Assembly: GCF_002483205.1 (NCBI RefSeq)
Contig: NZ_DLHM01000001.1
Coordinates: forward strand, 489,841-553,840
DNA length: 64,000 nucleotides
From: Flavihumibacter sp. UBA7668
GTDB lineage: Bacteria > Bacteroidota > Bacteroidia > Chitinophagales > Chitinophagaceae
Reading direction: 5' to 3'
Shown: positions 28,402 to 37,534 of the stretch, one piece after another
Position numbering within the stretch: the stretch's first letter is position 1
How the letters are laid out: each line of letters opens with the position of its first letter
The notes under the pieces: generated by a model
Seen by the model: the letters and a program-made list of their open reading frames with translations, nothing else
What the model was told of the DNA's origin: nothing
Database searches by the model: none
Position numbers and translations under genes: made by a program

Positions 28402-29592
28402 TCACTTTAAGAGCTCATTTAATCTCGTCTCCAGATCAATTCCCCGCAAATTTTCTGCTATTATCATCCCCTGCGGATCAATCAATACATTATAGGGGAT
28501 TCCTTCAAAACCATAGACATCCACCGAAGCACTGCTCCAGAATTTCAAATCACTCATATGCGACCAGGTTAACTGATCATCTTTAATTGCCTGTAACCAG
28601 TCTTCTTTACTCTTATCCAACGAAACTCCCAGAATGGTAAAATTTCTTTCCCTGAACTTATCATAGGCCCGAACTACATTGGGATTCTCCTTTCTACACG
28701 GACCACACCAGCTTGCCCAAAAATCAACCAACACATACTTTCCTTTAAACCCGGATATCGATAAGGGTTTGCCATCCGTTCCCGGCATCATTAACTCCGG
28801 CGCAGGTTTACCTACCAGACTTTTGGAAGATTGCCTTCGCTCCATCTCCTCCAATTGCGCTTTCTGCTGATCAAATGTTTTTTTCACCGATTGCAACGTG
28901 CCATATTCCGGAAAACGATTCACCGTGGCAACCAATACCTGCTCAAATTCAGCACGCGGAACGATTTGAGAAGCGAGACCAAGTGAAAACATACTTACAG
29001 CCGGACTGGCAGATTTCGTTACCACATCTTTTACATACGCGCTTAAATCAGCAATCTGTTTATTCTTCTTTTCGGTTAGAAAAAGTTGCATGGTATCCGT
29101 GCCTGGAAATTGCTTTAAACTATCCAACTGAGCAAACACTTCATTAATTTCCAAACTACGATTGCTGTACTCCTGAATCAACCCCTGAATCTGCCTACTT
29201 GCAGGAGACCCCTCTACTTTGTAGTGTTGCTCCTTCTTTGCCATATCCAGATCCACAGAAATTGATGCTGCATCATTCACAACAAGAAATACAGGGCCGT
29301 TCTCCACAGATATTTCATATACCCCTTCATCCTTTGCCTTTGCCTGTAATGATACAGTTCCCTCTTTACCCTTTATAGTGGTAGAATCCAATATAACAGG
29401 CGCTGCATCCGAACCAAACGGAATTTCTTCAATCTGGATTCTCCTGTTCTCCATCGGCTCCAGCTTATCACCATTTATAAAATTAATTTTTACAGTAAAA
29501 TCACCTCCTGCTTTCTTCGTCTCACAGGATACCAACAACACCAACACCAACAATCCTGAACCGTAAAGAATCCGAGAAATCCTCATAAACAA
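28402..29592 (-). CDS. TlpA-like thioredoxin-fold lipoprotein (DUF4369 type)
   Basis: A 396-residue lipoprotein with lipobox LLVSC (Cys near residue 23). Residues about 30-140 resemble the DUF4369 beta domain; 150-255 are helical; 258-396 form an AhpC/TSA-TlpA thioredoxin domain with active site WASWCGPCRKENP and the cis-Pro region GIPYNVLIDPQG. It should act as a periplasmic thiol-disulfide reductase or resistase in the envelope. Members often sit near SusCD loci in this phylum, but here a 427-bp gap with a terminator separates it from susC2, so joint transcription is unlikely. Confidence 0.9.
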   Translation of the reverse strand: MFMRISRILYGSGLLVLVLLVSCETKKAGGDFTVKINFINGDKLEPMENRRIQIEEIPFGSDAAPVILDSTTIKGKEGTVSLQAKAKDEGVYEISVENGPVFLVVNDAASISVDLDMAKKEQHYKVEGSPASRQIQGLIQEYSNRSLEINEVFAQLDSLKQFPGTDTMQLFLTEKKNKQIADLSAYVKDVVTKSASPAVSMFSLGLASQIVPRAEFEQVLVATVNRFPEYGTLQSVKKTFDQQKAQLEEMERRQSSKSLVGKPAPELMMPGTDGKPLSISGFKGKYVLVDFWASWCGPCRKENPNVVRAYDKFRERNFTILGVSLDKSKEDWLQAIKDDQLTWSHMSDLKFWSSASVDVYGFEGIPYNVLIDPQGMIIAENLRGIDLETRLNELLK

Positions 29593-29596
29593 TTAT

Positions 29597-31072
29597 TTAT
29601 TGATTTAATTTTTGCTCCAATAAGGCAGTAGTCGTTTTTGGATCCGCTTTGCCTCTTGATACTTTCTTCACTTCCCCCATAAACAAACCTATCAAACCCT
29701 TTTTGCCTTTACGATATTCAGCCACTTTCTCCGGCATTTTGCTCAATACTTCCATTACCCATTGTTCAATTTCATCTGTACCCGCATCCTGTAACAACTG
29801 AAGGGAAGATGCAAGTTCGGTAGGATCCATTTCGGGCTGTTCCAATAAGCGTGGAAATAAACGGGAAGATGCAGAAGAAAAACTAATCTTGCCAGACTGA
29901 ACCAACTCAACCAAACCGGCAAATTGTTTCGGTGTTAAAGGAAACTGATCAAGCAATTGATTGGTCTCATTCATCCAGGCTTTTATTGGCCCCAATAGCC
30001 AGTTGGCAACTGCTTTGTACTGCTGTGTATATTGAATACTTGTTTCAAAATAATGCACCATTTCTTTTTCGTCACTGATGAGTCGTGCATCGTAGATCGG
30101 TAACTGATAGTCAATAATATAACGTTGTTGAATGGCATCCGGTAATTCCGGCATGGATAACCGGATCGATTCAAGCTGTTTTGCTGATACAATAAAAGGA
30201 GGTAAATCGGGGTCAGGAAAATACCGGTAATCATTCGCTTCTTCCTTGCTTCTTAATGCAAACGTAATCATTCGGTCTGCATCGAAACTTCTGGTCTGCT
30301 GAATGATAGGCTCCCCTTTTTCTGCCATCTCCATCATTCTTTGTGCTTCTATTTCGATGGCTTTTTTTACATGTCGGATAGAATTCAGGTTCTTTACTTC
30401 CACTTTGGTACCCAACTCTTTTTGCCCCCTTGGACGTATTGAAATATTGGCATCGCAACGCATGCTTCCTTCCTCCATATTACCATCGCATATACCCAGA
30501 AAGCGTACCAATTTGCGAACCTCAGTTACATAAGCATATGCCTCTTCAGCACTGAACATATCCGGTTCTGAAACGATTTCAATCAGCGGAACTCCGGCCC
30601 TGTTATGATCGATGGCCGTTTTATTTTCATGCGCATCATGGATACTCTTACCCGCATCCTCTTCCAGATGGATATGGTGTAGTTGAACCGTACGCTCTTC
30701 CCCATTCACCTGGATCCGTACACCACCACCCTGGCAAATAGTATTGATATGCTGTGATGTCTGATACCCCTTTGGTAAATCGGGATAGAAATAATGCTTT
30801 CTGGCAAACCAGTTTGTTTCGGTAATACTGGAATTACAGGCCAGTCCCATTTTAACTGCCGCAACCATGGCTTCCTTATTCAATCTTGGTAAGGTACCCG
30901 GATATGCCAGCGTAATTGGACTGATATGTGTATTGGGAGCCCCGCCAAAACTGGCGGAATCGGCGCAGAATAATTTCGTTACGGTGGATAGCTGGGCATG
31001 CACTTCCAGGCCTATCACCAATTCATATTTTTCTTCCAGTGGAGCCTGGCCGTCAACAATCCTTTCTTCCAT
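29597..31072 (-). CDS. gatB: Asp-tRNA(Asn)/Glu-tRNA(Gln) amidotransferase subunit B
   Basis: A 491-residue subunit that, with GatA and GatC, converts Glu-tRNA-Gln or Asp-tRNA-Asn to the amidated form. Signatures are YELVIGLEVHAQLST, FARKHYFYPDLPKGYQTSQ, NRAGVPLIEIVSEPDM and YRYFPDPDLPP; the C-terminal YqeY-like tail ends in KADPKTTTALLEQKLNQ. ATG 31072 is preferred because the ten codons upstream look unlike the family. gatA and gatC are not in the window. It ends 4 bp before the TlpA-like gene begins, so the two may share a transcript. Confidence 0.96.
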   Translation of the reverse strand: MEERIVDGQAPLEEKYELVIGLEVHAQLSTVTKLFCADSASFGGAPNTHISPITLAYPGTLPRLNKEAMVAAVKMGLACNSSITETNWFARKHYFYPDLPKGYQTSQHINTICQGGGVRIQVNGEERTVQLHHIHLEEDAGKSIHDAHENKTAIDHNRAGVPLIEIVSEPDMFSAEEAYAYVTEVRKLVRFLGICDGNMEEGSMRCDANISIRPRGQKELGTKVEVKNLNSIRHVKKAIEIEAQRMMEMAEKGEPIIQQTRSFDADRMITFALRSKEEANDYRYFPDPDLPPFIVSAKQLESIRLSMPELPDAIQQRYIIDYQLPIYDARLISDEKEMVHYFETSIQYTQQYKAVANWLLGPIKAWMNETNQLLDQFPLTPKQFAGLVELVQSGKISFSSASSRLFPRLLEQPEMDPTELASSLQLLQDAGTDEIEQWVMEVLSKMPEKVAEYRKGKKGLIGLFMGEVKKVSRGKADPKTTTALLEQKLNQ

Positions 31073-31078
31073 GGCGCA

Positions 31079-31161
31079 AAGGTAGGGAAAGGGGGACAAA
31101 GGAGAAGGTGAAGCAACGGGGAAAAAGGAGACAAGGGGAAAAAGGAGGGAATGCTTCCCCT
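31079..31161. repeat. purine-rich GGGGAAAAAGGAG tract
   Basis: Imperfect units such as GGGGACAAAGGAG and GGGGAAAAAGGAG, followed by a pyrimidine-rich partial mirror (CCCCTTTCCCTTTGCC) to about 31180. It closely resembles the tract inside the neighbouring PDZ gene at 32093-32150. Confidence 0.65.
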
Positions 31162-31207
31162 TTCCCTTTGCCTACTTTTCCTCCTTTGTCACCGTTGTTA
31201 TCTGTTC

Positions 31208-32278
31208 TTACAGCTCCGCTGTACGAAGCTTTCTCGGCATTTTCAATTCCACTTTCTGTACCTGCCCATTGCGGAGATATTCAATCGGAATACTTATTTT
31301 TTTGGCCTCCCTGGCTAAGCTGTTTCCATCCAGGAGTTCATTTACACTGTTGATGGCTTTACCGTCAAAAGACGTGATAATATCGCCTTCTTTTATACCG
31401 GCTTTTTCAGCAGCCGATTCCTCATCCACTTCCAATACTTTCACCCCTTTACCATCATCGGTATCCTGTGCCTTTATTCCCAGTTTTGGCTGTCCACCAT
31501 TCCAGTTAAAATGGATATCATTATTGCCAAATCCGTCAAATTCAAAATTTTCTTCGTTGAATGGCAGCACAAATGGCTCGCGACTATTAATTGTATAGGT
31601 AGCTGCCCTTTTACCCAGACTCGCACTTACTTCAGCCGCTTTACCCTCCCTTAAATAACCAACTTTCACCTTTTCCTCCGGCTTGAATTTACCAATTGCT
31701 TTTGTCAGACCATCCGGATTCTCAATTTTTATATCATTGATCTTTGTAATGATATCCCCATTTTTTAATCCGGCTTTTTCTGCTGCACTTCCCTTGGTTA
31801 CCTGCATAATCAAGGCTCCTTTTTCTGATTTTTCTGTTGAGACTCCAAGAAATGCCTTATTTACATTATTCAATTCAATAATACGACTCTGTCCATTCCA
31901 GGACTGAACTCCACCATCCTGAAAAGGTGAACGCGGTTGACGGGGAACCGTAAACCTCATCGTATTGCCATCCCGAACAATAATGTTTTTCTTCATTATG
32001 GCAACCCTGTCATTATCAAACTCCGCCAACGGCTTGCCATTCACCTCTACTTTATCATCTTTAATTACAATCGTCAACTTCACCTCCTTATCTCCCTTTC
32101 CACCTTTTTCCCCCTTTTCCCCTTTTTCCCCTTTTTCTCCCTTCCTTTTAATAATAATCTGATCATATTCCCCCAATCCTTCCTTTTCTTTCTGCTGTGC
32201 CTTTACCGGCAGCCCCAGTGCCAGGAAGATCCCCATCCCGGCAGCAATAAGTTGAATAGATTTCATGCTATTTTTCAT
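31208..32278 (-). CDS. exported two-PDZ-domain protein with collagen-like insert
   Basis: A 356-residue protein with a Sec signal (cleavage near GLPVKAQ). Residues about 46-66 are a Gly-X-Y-like stretch built from GEK triplets, encoded by a purine-rich tandem tract. Two PDZ domains follow, near 140-205 (LIMQVTKGSAAEKAGLKNGD) and 265-345 (KGVKVLEVDEESAAEKAGIK). There is no serine-protease domain, so this is not a DegP/HtrA protease but a PDZ-only envelope protein that probably binds protein C-termini. Neighbours (gatB, alaS) give no functional hint. Confidence 0.88.
   Translation of the reverse strand: MKNSMKSIQLIAAGMGIFLALGLPVKAQQKEKEGLGEYDQIIIKRKGEKGEKGEKGEKGGKGDKEVKLTIVIKDDKVEVNGKPLAEFDNDRVAIMKKNIIVRDGNTMRFTVPRQPRSPFQDGGVQSWNGQSRIIELNNVNKAFLGVSTEKSEKGALIMQVTKGSAAEKAGLKNGDIITKINDIKIENPDGLTKAIGKFKPEEKVKVGYLREGKAAEVSASLGKRAATYTINSREPFVLPFNEENFEFDGFGNNDIHFNWNGGQPKLGIKAQDTDDGKGVKVLEVDEESAAEKAGIKEGDIITSFDGKAINSVNELLDGNSLAREAKKISIPIEYLRNGQVQKVELKMPRKLRTAEL
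32093..32150. repeat. in-frame purine/pyrimidine tandem tract coding GEK repeats
   Basis: On the minus strand GGGGAAAAA/GGGGAAAAG units repeat with a 9-base period and stay in frame, giving Gly-Glu-Lys triplets inside the PDZ protein. Confidence 0.75.
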
Positions 32279-32354
32279 TTACGGTGATTTTCGTAGATCA
32301 AATATAAGAGAAGTTTTCAATCTACGAAATATTTCGGAAATGTTAAATCCTCTG

Positions 32355-32381
32355 CACCGGTCGGGTGGCACCGGTCGGGTG
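32355..32381. repeat. tandem CACCGGTCGGGTG repeat at the alaS 3' end
   Basis: Two copies of CACCGGTCGGGTG separated by one base lie 5 bp past the alaS stop. Each copy can form a small CACC/GGTG hairpin. The same unit is found at the left end of the window and before carB. Confidence 0.75.
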
Positions 32382-32386
32382 AACCA

Positions 32387-35002
32387 TCAGAGAGATGCCC
32401 GAATAGCAGCAATTACCGCAGCAAGGTTGCTGGCATCCTGGCCTCCGGCTGTAGCCAGGTTCTTTTGTCCCCCACCCCCGCCTTTGATCAGAGGCGCAAC
32501 TTTTTCCTTAATCAGTTTTCCGGCATCCAGGCCGCGGGCTGCTACTACGGTATCAGCAATAGAAATGGCTACGGATGGCTTGCCGCCTATATTCGCAGCC
32601 AGCACTACCACATAGTCATTCAGGTTATTCTTCAGATCAAAACAGAGCTTTTTCAATGCATCTGCGTTGGCTACCTCAACAATATCGCCTATGAATGTGA
32701 TGCCATTCAGGATTTCATCTTTTTGCAATAACTCATTCCTTATGCCCACCAACGCACGGTTCTCCAGACTCTCCAATTGTTTTTTCAAATGAGCATTCTC
32801 CGCCAGCACTGCATCAATGGATTTACTTAATTCCTTCGGATTCCGGAACGCAAGCTTCACCGCATCCAACTGCGCTGTTTGATCAGCCAGCCATTCGGAA
32901 AACGCACTACCTGCCACTGCTTCCATCCTGCGCACCCCAGCTGCCACGGCCGATTCTCCAACAATTTTGAAAAAGCCCAGTTCGCCCGTCGCTTTTACAT
33001 GGGTTCCACCACACAACTCTATGGAATAAGAAGGATCAATCGTTACTACCCGAACCAGATCGGCATATTTCTCACCAAATAATGCCATCGCTCCCATACC
33101 TACCGCTTCTTCTTTTGCCATTTCGCGAATTACTACCGGCCAGTTCTGGCGGATCTTTTCGTTAACCAAAGCTTCAATCCGAACCAGTTCATCCTCTCCA
33201 ACCTTGGCAAAATGAGAAAAATCAAATCGCAGGTGTTCGGCATTTACCAATGATCCTTTCTGCGCCACATGAACACCCAATACCTCTCTTAATGCAGCAT
33301 GCAATAAATGCGTGGCCGAATGATGTACCGCTGTATGTCGCCTGCGAACCTGATCCACCCGGGCTGTAACAATACCACTTATATTAACCGGTAATTTATC
33401 CACCATCTGAATAATCAGGTCATTCTCTTTTCGGGTATCCAGTACCGTAATTTCTTCCCCTTCAAACGAAAGAATCCCTGTATCCCCAACCTGTCCGCCA
33501 CTTTCGGCATAAAACGGCGTTTCGGCCAGCACCAGCTGATAGGCTTCCTTACCCTTTGCTGTAACCTTTCTGTAACGAATCAATTTGGTTTCCACTTCCA
33601 ACTGATCATATCCAACAAACAAGGATGCCTGATCTTCCTGAAAACTTACCCAGTCCTCCGTATCAACCACAGTTGCTGCGCGACTACGATTCTTCTGTTC
33701 CTGCATTTCTTTTTTAAAGCCATCTTCATCTACTTCCAACTTATTTTCCCTCGCTATAAGCATGGTCAAATCAAGAGGAAATCCATAGGTATCATACAAT
33801 TCAAAAGCAGCTGCACCATTAATTGAAGTGGCGGCAGAAGCAATGATATCATCCATTTTCTTCAATCCTTTATCCAGCGTGCGCAAAAAGGCATCTTCTT
33901 CCTCCTTCACCACTTTACTAACAAAATCAAGCTGCTTCATCAATTCCGGAAATACCGCTTCAAACTGCTTAGCCAGAACCGGCATCAATTGAAATAGCAA
34001 TGGTTGTTTGTAATCAAGATAAGAATAGTAATATCGAACAGCTCTGCGCAATATCCTTCTTATAACATAACCTGCCCCTGTATTCGAAGGCAGTTGCCCA
34101 TCTGCAATAGTAAATGCAATGGCGCGAATATGATCTGCAATTACCCGGAAACCAATATCCGCACGGCTATCACTGAATCCATAGGTTTTACCGGTAATTT
34201 TTTCGGTAGCAGCAATTGTTCCGGTAAAAACATCGGTATCGTAATTGGAGCTTTTGCCCTGTAATACCCGAACAAGTCGCTCAAAGCCCATTCCGGTATC
34301 TACGTGAGTAGCAGGCAAAGGTTCCAGAGACCTGTCTTTTTTACGGTTGAATTGAATAAATACATTATTCCAGATCTCGATTACCTGAGGATGATCTTTA
34401 TTCACCAAGTCGCGGCCTGGCAAAAGAGCTCTTTCAGCTTCGGACCTGCAATCAACATGAATTTCGCTACATGGACCACAGGGTCCGGTATCCCCCATCT
34501 CCCAGAAATTATCCTTTTTATTGCCAAATACGATATGATCCTCCTCAACCAATGTTCTCCATTTTGCCAAAGCAATAGTGGAGGCAGGGAGGTTCTCAGA
34601 TGGATCTCCCTCAAAAACGGTGACGTATAACCGATCTTTAGGAATTTTATAAACAACGGTTAATAACTCCCAACTCCATTCGATTGCTTCATCTTTAAAA
34701 TAGTCTCCAAAACTCCAATTACCCAGCATTTCAAACATGGTATGGTGGTAAGTATCCACACCAACCTCCTCCAGATCGTTATGTTTGCCACTTACTCTAA
34801 GGCATTTTTGGGTATCAGCCACTCTTTTATAGGGTGCGGTTTTGTTACCCAAAAAATAATCTTTGAACTGATTCATACCGGCATTGGTAAACATCAGAGT
34901 AGGATCATTTTTCACTACAATCGGCGCTGATGGCACAATTGCATGTCCTTTGGATGCAAAAAAATCTAAAAAAGCTTTTCGTATTTCGGCGCTTGTCAAC
35001 AT
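32387..35002 (-). CDS. alaS: alanyl-tRNA synthetase
   Basis: An 871-residue class II synthetase that charges tRNA-Ala and edits mischarged Ser/Gly. The catalytic domain opens with IRKAFLDFFASKGHAIVPSAP and contains TNAGMNQFKDYFLG. The editing domain carries the zinc motif HHSATHLLHAALREVLG and CGGTHVKATGELG. The C-terminal DHHA1 domain has the glycine-rich KGGGGGQKNLATAGGQD. Length is full for the family. It is divergent from the M23 peptidase gene, and its stop lies beside a CACCGGTCGGGTG repeat pair. Confidence 0.98.
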   Translation of the reverse strand: MLTSAEIRKAFLDFFASKGHAIVPSAPIVVKNDPTLMFTNAGMNQFKDYFLGNKTAPYKRVADTQKCLRVSGKHNDLEEVGVDTYHHTMFEMLGNWSFGDYFKDEAIEWSWELLTVVYKIPKDRLYVTVFEGDPSENLPASTIALAKWRTLVEEDHIVFGNKKDNFWEMGDTGPCGPCSEIHVDCRSEAERALLPGRDLVNKDHPQVIEIWNNVFIQFNRKKDRSLEPLPATHVDTGMGFERLVRVLQGKSSNYDTDVFTGTIAATEKITGKTYGFSDSRADIGFRVIADHIRAIAFTIADGQLPSNTGAGYVIRRILRRAVRYYYSYLDYKQPLLFQLMPVLAKQFEAVFPELMKQLDFVSKVVKEEEDAFLRTLDKGLKKMDDIIASAATSINGAAAFELYDTYGFPLDLTMLIARENKLEVDEDGFKKEMQEQKNRSRAATVVDTEDWVSFQEDQASLFVGYDQLEVETKLIRYRKVTAKGKEAYQLVLAETPFYAESGGQVGDTGILSFEGEEITVLDTRKENDLIIQMVDKLPVNISGIVTARVDQVRRRHTAVHHSATHLLHAALREVLGVHVAQKGSLVNAEHLRFDFSHFAKVGEDELVRIEALVNEKIRQNWPVVIREMAKEEAVGMGAMALFGEKYADLVRVVTIDPSYSIELCGGTHVKATGELGFFKIVGESAVAAGVRRMEAVAGSAFSEWLADQTAQLDAVKLAFRNPKELSKSIDAVLAENAHLKKQLESLENRALVGIRNELLQKDEILNGITFIGDIVEVANADALKKLCFDLKNNLNDYVVVLAANIGGKPSVAISIADTVVAARGLDAGKLIKEKVAPLIKGGGGGQKNLATAGGQDASNLAAVIAAIRASL

Positions 35003-35105
35003 AATTCGGAATGATTCTTGAGCGTATTTTTAGCTTCGCCCGCTATATTTGCGCATAGCCGGTGAAAGTGGTGCAAAGCTAAGGAAATGGGCTGTGCAGG
35101 CATAT

Positions 35106-36077
35106 ATGAAAAAAATCAAATACTACTATAACCCTACAACCCTTCGGTATGAGAAGCTGGAAACCCCACTGCGGGTGAAATTGCTGCGTGCGCTTGGATT
35201 TATCGCCGGTTCTCTGGTAACTGCCCTCATTATTGTTTCCATCGCCTTTCAATACCTGGATTCTCCCAAGGAAAAAATCCTTCGCCAAAATTATGAGCGG
35301 GCCCGCGACAATTACGATCTGCTCAACATGCAGCTTGGCAAACTAAAGCAGCAGATGACTGAACTGGAGAAAAGAGACAATGAAATTTACCGGTCGATTT
35401 TTGAAGCAAGTCCCATCCCTGATAGTGCCCGCGTGAAAGAAATGGAGAAGCAGAAGGAAATACAGCTGGTACAGGCTATGGACGCCGATGCGCTTTATAC
35501 AGATATCGTTGGAAACCTGAACAACCTCATAAAAAGAGCTGCTTTCCAACATAAATCCTACGATGATATCGATGGTTTTATCAAAAACAAGGAAATTCTG
35601 CTGGCTGCCACCCCTGCTATTCAACCTGTCAGCAATTCCGACCTTCGAAGAATTGCCTCTGGCTTCGGATACCGGATTGATCCGGTATATAAAACGGTGA
35701 AAATGCACGCCGGACTTGATTTTGCTGCACCACAGGGAACACCGATCTATTCAACCGCAAACGGATCTATCAAACTTGCCGGCAATACCGGTAATGGATA
35801 TGGAAACCATGTCATTATCAATCATGGCTATGGGTATGAAACGCTATACGGACATATGTATAAGATCAAAGCCAAATCCGGACAGAAAGTCAAACGGGGT
35901 GAAATCATTGGTTATGTAGGCAGCACAGGGAAATCAACCGGCCCCCATTTGCATTATGAAGTCCATAAAAACGGAAAACGACTCGACCCTGTGTATTTCT
36001 TCTATAACGATCTCACACCCGAACAATACGACCGTCTCCTTAAAATGGCTGCGGCAAGCAACCAAAGTTTTGATTAA
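35106..36077 (+). CDS. M23-family murein endopeptidase, membrane-anchored
   Basis: A 323-residue peptidoglycan hydrolase. ATG 35106 is preferred because MKKIKYYYNPTTLRYEKLE is the usual start of this family in the phylum. One membrane helix lies near residues 28-50, a coiled coil near 65-110, and the LytM/M23 domain near 185-300, with zinc ligands in MHAGLDFAAPQGTP and GPHLHYEVHKNG. It should cleave peptide cross-links in the periplasm during growth or division. The MerR-type gene follows 44 bp downstream. Confidence 0.95.
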   Translation: MKKIKYYYNPTTLRYEKLETPLRVKLLRALGFIAGSLVTALIIVSIAFQYLDSPKEKILRQNYERARDNYDLLNMQLGKLKQQMTELEKRDNEIYRSIFEASPIPDSARVKEMEKQKEIQLVQAMDADALYTDIVGNLNNLIKRAAFQHKSYDDIDGFIKNKEILLAATPAIQPVSNSDLRRIASGFGYRIDPVYKTVKMHAGLDFAAPQGTPIYSTANGSIKLAGNTGNGYGNHVIINHGYGYETLYGHMYKIKAKSGQKVKRGEIIGYVGSTGKSTGPHLHYEVHKNGKRLDPVYFFYNDLTPEQYDRLLKMAAASNQSFD

Positions 36078-36121
36078 TCGTCCTCTGAATTGCGGCACGA
36101 CCATTGTATCTTTATGCACTG

Positions 36122-36751
36122 ATGTCGAAGGGATTTCAACAAATAACGCTTGATTTTGGCCTGGAACCTACAGGCCCTCCTGCTGTTAGTGAACCTGATC
36201 AACCCGCCCTGGTTGCTCCACAATCAATTGAACCGCCTGTTAAAAATGCGGAAGCTCCAATAAAAATAGACCTCACCACCGATTCAACCGCTGTTAGCAT
36301 CCGTCGTAAACCCGGCCGCAAACTCAAAGAAAAGGTCTGGAAATCAGCCACTCCGGGAAAAAGAGGCCGGAAATCATTAAAAGAAATTGCAGCAGAAGCT
36401 GACCTTGTGGAAATTCCATCGGACGAGGAACTTTTTACCAAACAATATTACAGCATCGGGGATGTGGCCAATATGTTTCGGATGAACCCTTCGCTGATCC
36501 GAACCTGGAGCAATGAATTTGAATCCATGCTTAAACCCCGCAAAAACAGAAAGGGGGATCGGTTTTATCGCCCGGAAGATGTAAAATTCCTGCATCTTAT
36601 TTACCACCTTGTAAGAGTTAGAAAGTTCACACTGGAAGGTGCGCGGGAACATTTAAAAGGACAAAAGAAAAAAATGGAATCACAGTTCCAGGTAATTCAA
36701 AAATTGCAACAGTTAAAAGCCTTCCTGTTAGAATTAAAAGCGAATTTATAA
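36122..36751 (+). CDS. MerR-type transcriptional regulator with basic N-terminal extension
   Basis: A 209-residue regulator starting at ATG 36122. The MerR winged helix-turn-helix lies near residues 108-175 (YYSIGDVANMFRMNPSLIRTW, FYRPEDVKFLHLIYHLV), followed by a short coiled coil. The first 100 residues are a Pro-rich acidic part, then a basic patch with RRKPGRK and GKRGRKS that resembles AT-hooks. No effector domain is present. It follows alaS/M23 as is common in Bacteroidota (from memory). It ends 3 bp from the convergent Crp/Fnr gene. Confidence 0.88.
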   Translation: MSKGFQQITLDFGLEPTGPPAVSEPDQPALVAPQSIEPPVKNAEAPIKIDLTTDSTAVSIRRKPGRKLKEKVWKSATPGKRGRKSLKEIAAEADLVEIPSDEELFTKQYYSIGDVANMFRMNPSLIRTWSNEFESMLKPRKNRKGDRFYRPEDVKFLHLIYHLVRVRKFTLEGAREHLKGQKKKMESQFQVIQKLQQLKAFLLELKANL

Positions 36752-36754
36752 GGG

Positions 36755-37435
36755 TTATTCTGCTGAGAACTTTGCCAGTTCAAAAGGCCTAATAATGCCC
36801 AGCTTTTTTTGCTCTGTTTTTATTATTCTGGCTCGTACCAATTCAGTAAAAATCTTGAATACAGTTTCATATATTGTTCCGGCATATGATGCGATATCCT
36901 GACGGGAAATAGAAATATTGATAAACCCATTATCATCCTTTCCGAATTTTTTCTCCAATTCAAAAAGACTCAGAGAAAGCCGGCCCTTTACATCCATCAA
37001 AGCCAATTGTTTCATCCTTTCTTCCGCAATTTTCAAGTCATTGGAAAATACATTTAACAGGGCATGGCAAAATCTGGCATTTGAAAGCAAACTTGCTTGC
37101 AAAAAATCCTTGTCAATAAAACAGGCTTCAACCGGTTCCAGACAAGTTGCGGAAACCGGATATAATTCCGGAATCCCATAACCACGGTGACCAATGACAT
37201 CACCTACTGAAGCCCATCGTATTATCAGATCTTTCTGATTTTGCCAGTTTTTATGAACTTTTAATCCGCCTTTCCTTATAAAAAAGATTCCTTCGAACGG
37301 ATCACCTTCTACTATTAACTGCTGGCCCTTTTTATACTTTTTAACCTCTCTTTTGAGCATAACCAGCTCTTTCCATTCGGCATTACAAGTCTGACAAATC
37401 AGGCAGGCAGCCGAAACAGTACAATCATTAACCAT
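36755..37435 (-). CDS. Crp/Fnr-family regulator with N-terminal cysteine cluster
   Basis: A 226-residue regulator: cyclic-nucleotide-binding-like beta domain about 25-140 (KKGQQLIVEGDPFEGIFFIRKGGLKVHK), dimer helix, and an HTH_Crp near 165-215 (ISISRQDIASYAGTIYETVFKIFTEL). Cys5, 11, 14 and 17 form an FNR-like cluster (CLICQTC) before the sensor domain, which suggests an oxygen- or NO-sensitive Fe-S site; a further Cys lies near 117 (ATCLEPVEACF). It diverges from a ClC channel gene with 99 bp between, so that gene is a candidate target. Confidence 0.9.
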   Translation of the reverse strand: MVNDCTVSAACLICQTCNAEWKELVMLKREVKKYKKGQQLIVEGDPFEGIFFIRKGGLKVHKNWQNQKDLIIRWASVGDVIGHRGYGIPELYPVSATCLEPVEACFIDKDFLQASLLSNARFCHALLNVFSNDLKIAEERMKQLALMDVKGRLSLSLFELEKKFGKDDNGFINISISRQDIASYAGTIYETVFKIFTELVRARIIKTEQKKLGIIRPFELAKFSAE

Positions 37436-37450
37436 ATATATAAATAGTTT

Positions 37451-37517
37451 TAAACAATATTATTCATCTGTTTTTTATCTAAATATTCATTTTTTTATTG
37501 CATAAACAATATTTTTG
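37451..37517. promoter_or_regulatory. divergent Crp/Fnr-clc promoter region with repeated TAAACAATATT
   Basis: TAAACAATATT occurs at 37451-37461 and 37503-37513, 52 bp apart in the same orientation. TATTTTTG at 37510-37517 matches the Bacteroidota -7 consensus TAnnTTTG exactly and lies 17 bp before the clc start codon. No clear -33 element is present. The repeats are candidate regulator sites by position only. Confidence 0.45.
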
Positions 37518-37534
37518 CCAAATAGTTAATTAGT

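Noticed and set aside
31208..32278. The two-PDZ protein as a DegP/HtrA protease.
   Set aside because: No trypsin-like catalytic triad or GNSGG motif is present.
36104..36121. An upstream start for the MerR-type gene, adding six residues.
   Set aside because: The added residues look unlike the family and the ATG at 36122 gives the usual start.
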